Source: an uncultured Clostridia bacterium (GTDB lineage Bacteria > Bacillota > Clostridia > Oscillospirales > Acutalibacteraceae). From it: 49,947 bases of DNA. Position numbers and translations under genes: made by a program. The notes under the pieces were generated by a model. That model was not told where the DNA came from and ran no database searches. It saw only the letters and a program-made list of their open reading frames with translations. The stretch is taken from assembly GCA_947624285.1 (NCBI GenBank), contig CANQJS010000010.1:1-49947 (forward strand). Reading direction: 5' to 3'. Shown piece after piece: positions 7,981-14,509 of this stretch (the first letter of the stretch is position 1; every line of letters begins with the position of its first letter).

Positions 7981-8798
7981 AAAAACGCCTGCCTTTGACC
8001 GCTAAGCTGTATATGGCGGCAATTTTCGTATTTTTATATTTCCCGCTTGTTGTTATGGCGCTGTTTTCATTCAACGACACAAGCAGCACATATAATTTTA
8101 CTGGCTTTTCCGTAAAATGGTGGACGGAGATGTTTACAAATGAGGCCGCTATGGCGGCGCTTGAAAATACGATAATACTCGCGCTTGTCAATGCGGTATG
8201 CGCAACGGCGCTTGGTACTCTCGCCGCCGTAGGTATTTTCAAATCACGGCATAAGCTCTATAAGCAAGCCATGCTCACCGTTACAAATGTTCCGATGATG
8301 AATCCCGAAATAGTTACGGGTATCTCTATGATGCTTCTTTTCGCTTTTGCCGGAGCGCTTGTAAATCAAACGAATGTTATGGGCTTTTGGACGCTTCTTA
8401 TCGCCCATATAACCTTTTCTCTGCCATATGTAATTCTGAATATTCTTCCGAAGCTCAGGCAGTTTGATATGAATGTTTACGAGGCGGCGGTAGATCTCGG
8501 TTGCAGACCCGTCAGCGCATTTTTCAAGGTAGTGCTGCCAAATATCGCCAGCGGGATATTCACGGGATTTATTATGAGCTTCACCCTTTCTCTTGATGAT
8601 TTCATAATATCCTATTTTACAAACGGCCCAAGCTTTCAGACTCTGCCGATATATATTTTTTCACTCACCAAAAAGCGCGTAAAGCCCGATATGTTCGCGC
8701 TTTCAACTTTGATATTTGTTGTTATATTCATTTTGCTTTTGCTTATGAATATCTCACAGCTCAGGTCCGATAAAAAGGGTAAGAGTGATGGCAGATGA
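7977..8798 (+). CDS. potC: spermidine/putrescine ABC permease PotC
   Basis: The second permease half, 273 aa, six predicted helices, with EAAVDLGCRPVSAFFKVVLPNIASG as the EAA loop. The N-terminal helix YMAAIFVFLYFPLVVMALFSFN and the LDDFIISYF motif are typical of PotC. It starts within the potB stop codon (ATGA) and overlaps potD by 4 bases, so all four pot genes are translationally coupled. Confidence 0.93.
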   Translation: MKKRLPLTAKLYMAAIFVFLYFPLVVMALFSFNDTSSTYNFTGFSVKWWTEMFTNEAAMAALENTIILALVNAVCATALGTLAAVGIFKSRHKLYKQAMLTVTNVPMMNPEIVTGISMMLLFAFAGALVNQTNVMGFWTLLIAHITFSLPYVILNILPKLRQFDMNVYEAAVDLGCRPVSAFFKVVLPNIASGIFTGFIMSFTLSLDDFIISYFTNGPSFQTLPIYIFSLTKKRVKPDMFALSTLIFVVIFILLLLMNISQLRSDKKGKSDGR

Positions 8799-10054
8799 AA
8801 AAGTATTTTGTTTTGTTTTTCACGGTTTTATTTGTTGCTTTATCCTTTAATTTGACCGCTTTTGCGGACGATGAAGTTTTTTCTGACGAGCAGATCGAGT
8901 ATTATAAAAATCTCGGTCTAAAGGGCACTGCCGTCAATGTGTATAACTGGGGGGAATATATCTCCGACGGCACCGAGGGCACTATGAATGTGGTAAAGGA
9001 ATTTGAACGCCTTACGGGAGCCAAAGTAAACTACACCAACTACGAATCAAACGAAAATATGTATTCAAAGCTGTCAGGCGGGGGAGTTTCCTACGATGTT
9101 ATTGTTCCCAGCGATTATATGATAGGCAGACTGATCGATGAGGATATGCTTGTAAAGCTCAATTATGATAATATTCCGAATATGAAATATATCGACGAGC
9201 GTTATCAGCATCTGTTCTTTGACCCAAATCAGGAATATACCGTCTGCTATAATGTGGGAACAACGGTAATCATCTACAACACCGAGATGGTCGATGAGAA
9301 GCCGACGAGCTGGAAGATACTTTGGGATGAAAAATATAAAGATAAGGTGCTGATGTTCAACAATTCAAGAGACGCTTTCGCCATAGCTCAGGCTATACTC
9401 GGTCAGGATTTCAACACCGTAGACGAGGCGGATTGGAATGCCGCGGCACAGCTTCTTGCCGAGCAAAAGGACAAGGTACAGCCAAATTATGTTATGGATG
9501 AAGTGTTTAATCTTATGGAGAGCGGGGAATACGCGCTTGCAACCTACTATGCCGGCGACTATGTTCTTATGAACGAAAACAACCCAAGCCTTGATTACTG
9601 CTTTCCCGAAGAGGGCGTAAATATTTTCTATGACGCGTTCTGTATTCCGAATTGCGTTCAGAATAAGGAAGGCGCGGAGGCGTTTATAAACTTTATGCAC
9701 GAGCCGCAGGTGGCTCTTGCGAACGCCGAATATATCTATTACGCCACGCCGAACAGCGCCGTTGTGAATAATGAGGAATATTCGCTTTACGACGATAAAA
9801 CCGTTTATCCCGATGAGCTTCCGAAATGTCAGTATTTTGAAAATCTGCCGCAGAATATTCTTGAATTGCAGGCGGATTTGTGGACGGGCGTAAAAAGCGG
9901 CAGGCTCTCCGCCGAAAGCGAATCGGAAAACAGAAAAATATATATTGAATCCGCCGTTGTGGCAGGCATAGCCGTTTGCTTTATATTATATAAGCTTGTT
10001 GCCAATCGGCGCAAAAAGAAAATTCAGGATTTAAGCGATTTGTATGGAAAATAA
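8795..10054 (+). CDS. potD: polyamine-binding protein PotD with a C-terminal membrane anchor
   Basis: Extracellular substrate-binding subunit, 419 aa. The signal peptide (residues 1-24, ending AFA) has no lipobox Cys. The mature protein starts DDEVFSDEQIEYYKNLGLKG and then carries typical PotD blocks: VNVYNWGEYISDG, YESNENMYSKL, YDVIVPSDYMI, YNVGTTVIIYN and ALATYYAGDYV. Unlike most Gram-positive PotD proteins, which are lipoproteins, it ends with a hydrophobic helix (about residues 386-402) followed by RRKKK, so it is probably held by a C-terminal anchor with the tail inside the cell. It overlaps the next gene by 11 bases. Confidence 0.9.
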   Translation: MKKYFVLFFTVLFVALSFNLTAFADDEVFSDEQIEYYKNLGLKGTAVNVYNWGEYISDGTEGTMNVVKEFERLTGAKVNYTNYESNENMYSKLSGGGVSYDVIVPSDYMIGRLIDEDMLVKLNYDNIPNMKYIDERYQHLFFDPNQEYTVCYNVGTTVIIYNTEMVDEKPTSWKILWDEKYKDKVLMFNNSRDAFAIAQAILGQDFNTVDEADWNAAAQLLAEQKDKVQPNYVMDEVFNLMESGEYALATYYAGDYVLMNENNPSLDYCFPEEGVNIFYDAFCIPNCVQNKEGAEAFINFMHEPQVALANAEYIYYATPNSAVVNNEEYSLYDDKTVYPDELPKCQYFENLPQNILELQADLWTGVKSGRLSAESESENRKIYIESAVVAGIAVCFILYKLVANRRKKKIQDLSDLYGK

Positions 10055-10715
10055 AGCGGGCAAGAAAATCAAATGCGTTATATTTGACCTTGACGGAACT
10101 CTTGTTAACACAATAGACGATTTGGGCAGAGCGTGCGATCACCTGCTTAAAAGAAAAGGTCTGCCGCTGAAATGGACGGCAAACGATTACAAGCGATTTG
10201 TGGGCGACGGCGCGAAGCTTCTTGTTGACAGGGCTTTTGAGGGCAGACTTTCGGAGTCGGAGCTGAGCGAACAGTATGAGCTTTTCAAGAAAAAATACAA
10301 TGAAATCAAGCTCGAAAACGCTTATGTGTATGACGGCGTTGCGGAGCTTGTTGCCTATTTGAAAAGCGCGGGGCTCAGGCTTGCCGTGTGTACTAATAAG
10401 CCCGACGCCGCCGCAAAGGGAATGACGCTCGCTCTTTTCGGCGACGGAGTGTTCGATTATATCCTCGGCGCTGTGGACGGCGTGCCGAAAAAGCCCGAAA
10501 ATAATATGCCGCTGAAGATCATAAACGCTATCGGGCTCACTCCCGATGAGTGCCTCTGGATAGGCGACAGCGCGGTTGATATTAAAAGCGCAGAAAATTT
10601 CGGCTGCCCCTGCATAGCGGTTACATGGGGCTTTCGCGCAAGGAGCGAGCTTGAGAATAAAGGCGCTTTGTGTATAGTGGATAAGCCCGAAGATATTTTA
10701 AAATTTTTGAATTAA
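10044..10715 (+). CDS. HAD-family phosphatase, phosphoglycolate phosphatase-like
   Basis: Cytoplasmic hydrolase of the haloacid dehalogenase superfamily, 223 aa. Motif I is IFDLDGTLVNT (nucleophile first Asp, residue ~15), motif II VCTNKP (Thr), motif III the Lys in PKKPENNMP, motif IV LWIGDSAVDIKSAENFGC. The cap inserted after motif I is of the C1 type, as in Gph/PGP. Substrate cannot be told from sequence; 2-phosphoglycolate, phosphonates and nucleotides are all used by relatives. It overlaps potD by 11 bases, so it is the last gene of the pot operon. Confidence 0.85.
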   Translation: MENKAGKKIKCVIFDLDGTLVNTIDDLGRACDHLLKRKGLPLKWTANDYKRFVGDGAKLLVDRAFEGRLSESELSEQYELFKKKYNEIKLENAYVYDGVAELVAYLKSAGLRLAVCTNKPDAAAKGMTLALFGDGVFDYILGAVDGVPKKPENNMPLKIINAIGLTPDECLWIGDSAVDIKSAENFGCPCIAVTWGFRARSELENKGALCIVDKPEDILKFLN

Positions 10716-10719
10716 CATA

Positions 10720-10748
10720 TTGACAACAACCTGTTCATCTGCTATAAT
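10720..10748 (+). promoter_or_regulatory. consensus promoter of the tRNA-Leu gene
   Basis: TTGACA (10720-10725) and TATAAT (10743-10748) match the vegetative consensus exactly, with 17 bp spacing, and end 14 bases before the mature tRNA 5' end. Confidence 0.88.
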
Positions 10749-10762
10749 CTCTATCGTTGCAA

Positions 10763-10847
10763 GCGAGAGTGGCGGAATCGGCAGACGCGCACGTTTGAGG
10801 GGCGTGTGGGGCGACTCGTACGGGTTCAAGTCCCGTCTCTCGCACCA
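10763..10847 (+). tRNA. tRNA-Leu (anticodon GAG)
   Basis: The 85-nt sequence folds as a class II tRNA: acceptor GCGAGAG pairs with CTCTCGC before an encoded ACCA end, the anticodon stem is CACGT/GCGTG around loop TTGAGGG, which gives anticodon GAG, and the T arm contains GGTTCAAGTCC. The variable arm is of the long Leu type. The hairpin at 10856-10879 just downstream lacks a U tract, so it is a processing or weak termination site at best. Confidence 0.93.
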
Positions 10848-11128
10848 ATTTGTGTCGGTAGTCCCATTTGGGGCTATCGGCGCAAACAACAATTTGTTAA
10901 CTAAATATTCACTTTAGAATCTATACACATTAGTATTGCTATCCTGCGCCTTGCTATCGCCGCGTATTATGCAAACAGCCTTTTGAGTTGCTTTACCCGG
11001 AGCTTGCAGGTATCTATTAACTTCCACTTAATAGGCTCGCTCGCGCCGAAGGGCGGTCTTGGCATAACTGTTAGCAATCTCCTTTGTACCTTTTCTAATG
11101 TGCTTTATTCGGTTTTCAAGGTTTATAC
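10848..11128. other. gene-poor stretch after the tRNA
   Basis: I see no convincing gene in these 280 bases. There is a 10-bp hairpin at 10856-10879 and two near-copies of TTGCTATC some 18 bases apart near 10935-10960. On the minus strand a 32-codon ORF with a distant GGAG (start near 11063, reading MPRPPFGASEPIKWK) could be a relic of an accessory gene. Confidence 0.4.
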
Positions 11129-11167
11129 GAAAAGAAGCTCACAGCCGCTTCCAAACAAACTGTGAGC
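11129..11167 (-). terminator. terminator of the islet small RNA
   Basis: On the minus strand GCTCACAG/CTGTGAGC (11160-11167 pairing with 11137-11144) is followed by TTCTTTTC. It would end a transcript started from the promoter at 11316-11344. Confidence 0.6.
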
Positions 11168-11308
11168 CTCAGATGTATAACAAGTGCATTATTATTAACA
11201 CACAATGTTAACTCTCATAAGTCTTACAGATATCTCTGGAATATCTTAGGGCGTACGCCTTATAACTGTTGGCGCAGTTATAAGGCTGTGAGGGTTTCTT
11301 TTTGTATT
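11130..11308 (-). ncRNA. candidate structured small RNA (about 175 nt)
   Basis: This segment is bounded by a near-consensus minus-strand promoter and an intrinsic terminator and has no ORF longer than a few codons. It contains a perfect 12-bp hairpin with a 6-nt loop (GCCTTATAACTG/CAGTTATAAGGC at 11257-11268 and 11275-11286), a short AGATAT/ATATCT hairpin (11228-11246) and the terminator hairpin. I recognise no known family. It could be a regulatory RNA, the antitoxin part of an RNA-based system, or a remnant of mobile DNA. Confidence 0.4.
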
Positions 11309-11328
11309 CCATTATATTGTAATGGAAT
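11306..11328. promoter_or_regulatory. palindromic operator over the small-RNA promoter
   Basis: ATTCCATTA-N5-TAATGGAAT is a perfect 9-bp inverted repeat. It covers the -10 box of the minus-strand promoter, so a dimeric repressor bound here would block that promoter. The repressor is unknown; the HTH protein encoded at 12196-12507 is one candidate, though the operator at its own promoter is different. Confidence 0.55.
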
Positions 11329-11344
11329 AATTATCCTTTGTCAA
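11316..11344 (-). promoter_or_regulatory. minus-strand promoter of the small RNA
   Basis: On the minus strand TTGACA (11339-11344) and TACAAT (11316-11321) are 17 bp apart. A weaker + strand promoter (TTGTCA 11338-11343 with ATAATA/TAATAA near 11361-11367) overlaps its -35 and could drive the DUF5710 gene divergently. Confidence 0.7.
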
Positions 11345-11374
11345 GGTTTGAAATAAAAAAATAATAAAGCAATG

Positions 11375-11389
11375 GTGCACTCGGTGCAC
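11375..11389. repeat. left copy of a 15-bp inverted repeat flanking the DUF5710 gene
   Basis: GTGCAC-TCG-GTGCAC. Its exact reverse complement stands at 12173-12187. Similarity continues outward (AATAAA and A-rich bases on the same side), and each copy is also a hairpin. Confidence 0.75.
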
Positions 11390-11432
11390 ATACATTTAGT
11401 TGTCTATAAACAGACATAGCAAAAGGAGAAAA

Positions 11433-12233
11433 ATGGATTTATTATTGGATGTGCCTTTTTCACAAAAAGATGAGGCTAAAAAGAACGGAGCTTGGTGGAA
11501 GCCTGAAATTAAAAAGTGGTATGTGCGTGAAGATCCGCAGCAAGCCTATTATCTGAATTGGAAAAAGTATTTTAATAAATGGCTGCCGGAACATAATTTA
11601 CTTTGCAGAAATATATATATTTTTCAAATGCAGCGTAAATGCTGGAAGTGCGGTAAAGATACTCCGGTAGTTTGTTTGGCAACTAATGATTCATATACCT
11701 TATTTGATGACGAAGTGAGTTATAAAAGATACCAAAATTTGCAGTTACTTTCTTATGTATCTAAAATACCCGATGAATTGGCTGCGTATCTAAAGGAAAA
11801 CTACAAGTATTACCCCTCATTTTCTAACTTTGTTAAAAAAACCTACTTTATCAATCACTGTATTCATTGTGCAAGTGTTCAAGGCGATAATTATTTGCAC
11901 GAGCTACCGAAAGAAGCCTTTTATAAGCACCTCTGCTATAAAAGTTCTGAAAAGTCAAATTATTATAAAGTAAAAAATACATATTTAGTTCCGATTTTAT
12001 CAAATTTGCCATATTATGATTTAGTAGCTAATTCTTCAGAATTGATGCTTATACATATGCAAAACGGAATTGAAAACAGAGCCAGCCTTAATATAACTCA
12101 AAAACTTATTGATAAGCTCATTGATGATTCAAATTATATTGGCGAAATAGAAATCAACAACATTAAAAAAAAGTGCACCGAGTGCACTTTTTTATTTATG
12201 CAGAAATTATATTCCACTTTGCAAGCAGGGTAG
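11433..12233 (+). CDS. DUF5710-domain protein with Cys-pair motifs
   Basis: A 266-aa protein of unknown function. Residues 1-45 (LLLDVPFSQKDEAKKNGAWW...KKWYV) match the DUF5710 pattern, a small domain found in accessory and conjugative-element proteins next to nucleic-acid enzymes. Two CxxC pairs, CWKCGK and CIHCAS, suggest a zinc site. The rest is rich in Tyr, Lys and Asn and more AT-rich than neighbouring genes, which fits horizontal acquisition. The ATG at 11433 has AAAGGAG at good spacing. The reading frame runs through the hairpin repeat at 12173-12187, so its last ~20 residues may be an accidental extension; it overlaps the convergent HTH gene by 38 bases. Confidence 0.7.
   Translation: MDLLLDVPFSQKDEAKKNGAWWKPEIKKWYVREDPQQAYYLNWKKYFNKWLPEHNLLCRNIYIFQMQRKCWKCGKDTPVVCLATNDSYTLFDDEVSYKRYQNLQLLSYVSKIPDELAAYLKENYKYYPSFSNFVKKTYFINHCIHCASVQGDNYLHELPKEAFYKHLCYKSSEKSNYYKVKNTYLVPILSNLPYYDLVANSSELMLIHMQNGIENRASLNITQKLIDKLIDDSNYIGEIEINNIKKKCTECTFLFMQKLYSTLQAG
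12173..12187. repeat. right copy of the 15-bp inverted repeat (also a terminator-like hairpin)
   Basis: GTGCAC-CGA-GTGCAC, exact reverse complement of the copy at 11375-11389. Here it is flanked by A and T runs and can act as a bidirectional terminator for the convergent genes on either side. Confidence 0.75.
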
Positions 12234-12507
12234 GATCCATTTTCACTACACTTAAAAATCTTCTTGCCGAGCCGACAGGTTTATTAGTTCCGGCTTCCCA
12301 GGCTTCGACTGTTTTCTGCGAAACGCCCATTACCTGGGCAAAAGTAGCCTGAGTCATACCTAAAGAGTTTCTTACTTCCTTAATTTCCGTGGCATTAAAA
12401 TCAGGAACAGGATTCACTGTGCATTTTGCTATACGCGCCGAGCCGCGCCCGCTTTCGTATTCTATTGCTTCGTTAAGTCCATTCAATATGCTTTCATATA
12501 CACTCAT
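12196..12507 (-). CDS. HigA/MqsA-like antitoxin, XRE-family HTH protein
   Basis: A 103-aa DNA-binding protein. The N-terminal part (YESILNGLNEAIEYESGRGSARIAKCTV) is typical of antitoxins partnered with RelE/HigB toxins; the HTH is in residues ~45-90 (RNSLGMTQATFAQVMGVSQKTVEAWEAGTNKP). GGAG precedes the start. Its 5' neighbour, 2 bases upstream, is the broken toxin gene, so the antitoxin is now an orphan. It probably still represses its own promoter through the palindrome at 12694-12714. Confidence 0.85.
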   Translation of the reverse strand: MSVYESILNGLNEAIEYESGRGSARIAKCTVNPVPDFNATEIKEVRNSLGMTQATFAQVMGVSQKTVEAWEAGTNKPVGSARRFLSVVKMDPTLLAKWNIISA

Positions 12508-12509
12508 AA

Positions 12510-12670
12510 CTATACTCCTTTTTGCGTCTTTTTCAGAATTTCTATCAGTTTTTTTACTTCGTTTCTTTCTTCTTTTGTCAGATTGTCTTTTTCATTCTTA
12601 GTAATTCGTTAAGACCGATTTCCTTCCACTTCCTGTCAAATTTAGGAAGCATAATAAACTCTCTTTCCAA
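12510..12670 (-). pseudogene. broken RelE/HigB-like toxin gene
   Basis: The minus strand reads MEREFIMLPKFDRKWKEIGLNE from a TTG at 12670, the standard N-terminus of this RelE-like toxin family. After a few more codons the frame ends. In another frame the same stretch gives KNEKDNLTKEERNEVKKLIE and a normal C-terminus up to a stop at 12510-12512, two bases before the antitoxin start. The whole middle (about 60 codons in family members, including the RNase core) is missing, so this is an internal deletion with frameshift. It has too little left for activity. Confidence 0.75.
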
Positions 12671-12690
12671 TCTAACACCTCTTTTTTATC

Positions 12691-12719
12691 ATTATACCCT
12701 ATAATATAGGGTATGTCAA
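12691..12719 (-). promoter_or_regulatory. promoter and palindromic operator of the HigBA-like module
   Basis: On the minus strand TTGACA (12714-12719) and TATAAT (12691-12696) have exact consensus and 17 bp spacing. The spacer is filled by the palindrome ATACCCTA-N5-TAGGGTAT (12694-12714), a likely autoregulatory operator for the antitoxin. Confidence 0.85.
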
Positions 12720-12732
12720 TATCTATTTGTTA

Positions 12733-12927
12733 TTAAAAGCCTCTTTTGAGAGACTTTTCATCAATTAGCATCACTTTCTTTTCCATTGCGTCATCAAACA
12801 GAATATAATTGCTATGACCATAACAGCCGCACTGGCGGATATAGTGTTTGAAAACAAGAAAGCCTTTAGTGCACAGCGCAAGGACTGCGGTTATAACGGT
12901 ATCAATACATATATGTGCTATTATCAA
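12733..12927 (-). CDS. uncertain small ORF, 64 aa
   Basis: The minus strand is open from an ATG at 12927 and encodes a hydrophobic, Cys-containing N-terminal half (ICIDTVITAVLALCTKGFLVF) and a charged C-terminus. No ribosome site or clear promoter is visible, and its last codons lie in a terminator-like hairpin near 12740-12762. I recognise no family. It may be a relic or chance ORF; the 260-base stretch from 12721 to 12985 otherwise holds nothing I can name. Confidence 0.2.
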   Translation of the reverse strand: MIIAHICIDTVITAVLALCTKGFLVFKHYIRQCGCYGHSNYILFDDAMEKKVMLIDEKSLKRGF

Positions 12928-12985
12928 TGTTGACGGATGTTTTTTGCGATGATATAATTTTTGAAAATATAAAATTCGGTGGAAT

Positions 12986-13684
12986 ATGGACTGTTTTTTG
13001 AATTACAACGAAACGGAAATAGAATATACTCTTGAGCGAAAGAAAGTTAAGAATATAAATATGCGGATTTACCCCGACGGAAAAGTTTTCGTTTCGGCAA
13101 ACAGGCATGTGCCGCAAAGCGTTATTGACGGTTTTGTTTTAAGAAACGCGCATCGAATAATTTCCGCAAGAAAAAAGTTCTCCGAAAAGCCGTCTCTCGG
13201 CGATTCTCTGAAAAGCGGTTGCACTGTGAGCGTTTTGGGCAGGGAGTATTCGCTGCGGGTAAATGATTGCGCTCAAAACTCATATTCTTTCACCGACGGA
13301 GAAATCACACTGTATGTACGCGGCGCCGATGTCTATGAAAATCGGCTCTCGGTTTTTGATTCTCTGCTTTTCGATACGGCCAAGCGGATTTTTCCCGAGT
13401 TGCTTGAAGAATGTTATCCGCGTTTTTCGGCTGTTTGTAAGACTCTGCCGGAGCTTAGGATCAGAAAAATGAAATCACAGTGGGGAAGCTGTTACCACAA
13501 CAGGAATATTATCACACTTAATTCAAGGCTTGCGGCGTTTGATAAGGATGTTATACGCTTTGTAATATTTCACGAATACTGCCATTTCATATACCACGAT
13601 CATTCGGCGGCATTTTATGCTTTGCTTGCACAGGTGTGCCCCGATTGGAAAAAACGCAAAGAAAAACTTAAAATGATAAAGTGA
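12986..13684 (+). CDS. YgjP-type (DUF45) zinc metallopeptidase-like protein
   Basis: A 232-aa protein of the YgjP/SprT-like M48-related group. The N-terminal half has the family's KKVKNINMRIYPDGKVFVSAN strand region; the C-terminal half has KMKSQWGSCYHNRNIITLNSRLA and the zinc motif HEYCH (about residues 197-201), followed by HDHSAAFYALLAQVCPDWKKRKEKL with the third ligand His. Cytoplasmic, with no signal peptide. Relatives often sit next to type I restriction genes, but none is visible here. A weak GGTGGA precedes the start. Confidence 0.88.
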   Translation: MDCFLNYNETEIEYTLERKKVKNINMRIYPDGKVFVSANRHVPQSVIDGFVLRNAHRIISARKKFSEKPSLGDSLKSGCTVSVLGREYSLRVNDCAQNSYSFTDGEITLYVRGADVYENRLSVFDSLLFDTAKRIFPELLEECYPRFSAVCKTLPELRIRKMKSQWGSCYHNRNIITLNSRLAAFDKDVIRFVIFHEYCHFIYHDHSAAFYALLAQVCPDWKKRKEKLKMIK

Positions 13685-13685
13685 T

Positions 13686-13736
13686 AGCCTTTCGGAAATA
13701 AGCGTTGCTTGTATTCGAAAGGCTTATTACTTTTTG
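13686..13736 (+). terminator. terminator after the metallopeptidase gene
   Basis: AGCCTTTCG (13686-13694) pairs with CGAAAGGCT (13716-13724), followed by TATTACTTTTT. Confidence 0.65.
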
Positions 13737-13765
13737 ATCACTTTTTTTAACCAAATTGTAACTAT

Positions 13766-13795
13766 TTGTAAAGTCGTAATTTGTTGAAATATAAT
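13766..13795 (+). promoter_or_regulatory. promoter of upp-uraA
   Basis: TTGTAA (13766-13771) and TATAAT (13790-13795) are 18 bp apart, about 50 bases before upp. I see no PyrR-type leader. Confidence 0.6.
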
Positions 13796-13846
13796 TGTTC
13801 ATATGGTATTTTATATTATTAGAATATCAAGAAAGGATATGCGCCT

Positions 13847-14479
13847 ATGGAAAGAAAAATAATCATTATGGATCACCCGCTTATTCAGCATAAGCTCAGC
13901 ATCCTGCGCAATGTTGAAACAAGCACAAAGGATTTCAGAGACCTTGTAAATGAGATAGCGATGCTTATGATTTACGACGCCACCCGTGATCTGCCTTTGC
14001 AGGACAAGGAGGTGCAGACCCCTTGCGGTGTTGCTCATTGCAAGAAGATCTCCGGCAGAAAGCTCGCTTTCGTTCCGATTTTAAGAGCCGGTCTCGGAAT
14101 GGTGGAGGGCGCGCTCAATCTCGTTCCCTCGGCAAGAGTGGGGCATATCGGGCTTTACAGAGATGAAACGACTCTTGAGCCCGTTGAGTACTATTGCAAA
14201 CTGCCTAAGGATATTGAGCAGAGAGATGTTTTTGTTCTTGACCCGATGCTTGCGACGGGCGGATCTGCTATCGACGCTATCAATCAGATCAAGAAAAGAG
14301 GACCGCGCTCAATAAAGTTTTTGTGCATCATCGCCGCTCCGGAGGGTCTTGACGCTCTTAAAAATGCTCATCCCGATGTTGATATATTCGCCGCAGGTCT
14401 TGACGACCACCTCAACGAAAACGGCTATATCGTTCCCGGCTTGGGCGACGCCGGAGACAGGATTTTCGGAACAAAATAA
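13847..14479 (+). CDS. upp: uracil phosphoribosyltransferase
   Basis: Cytoplasmic salvage enzyme making UMP from uracil and PRPP, 210 aa, the usual length. It shows the N-terminal [13 protein letters not shown], the [12 protein letters not shown] block, the PRPP-binding motif [14 protein letters not shown] and the C-terminal uracil site [27 protein letters not shown] strong ribosome site (AAAGGA) precedes the ATG. It is 30 bases upstream of uraA, so import and phosphoribosylation are encoded together. Confidence 0.97.
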   Translation: MERKIIIMDHPLIQHKLSILRNVETSTKDFRDLVNEIAMLMIYDATRDLPLQDKEVQTPCGVAHCKKISGRKLAFVPILRAGLGMVEGALNLVPSARVGHIGLYRDETTLEPVEYYCKLPKDIEQRDVFVLDPMLATGGSAIDAINQIKKRGPRSIKFLCIIAAPEGLDALKNAHPDVDIFAAGLDDHLNENGYIVPGLGDAGDRIFGTK

Positions 14480-14509
14480 TTTAAATATAGAGAAAGGATT
14501 TTAATCACC

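Noticed and set aside
10983-11165. 60-codon + strand ORF in the tRNA islet
   Set aside because: No ribosome site, biased composition, and it runs through the terminator hairpin of the candidate minus-strand RNA.
10848-13000. Attachment-site duplication of the tRNA-Leu 3' end
   Set aside because: No second copy of the tRNA 3' sequence was found by eye within the islet.
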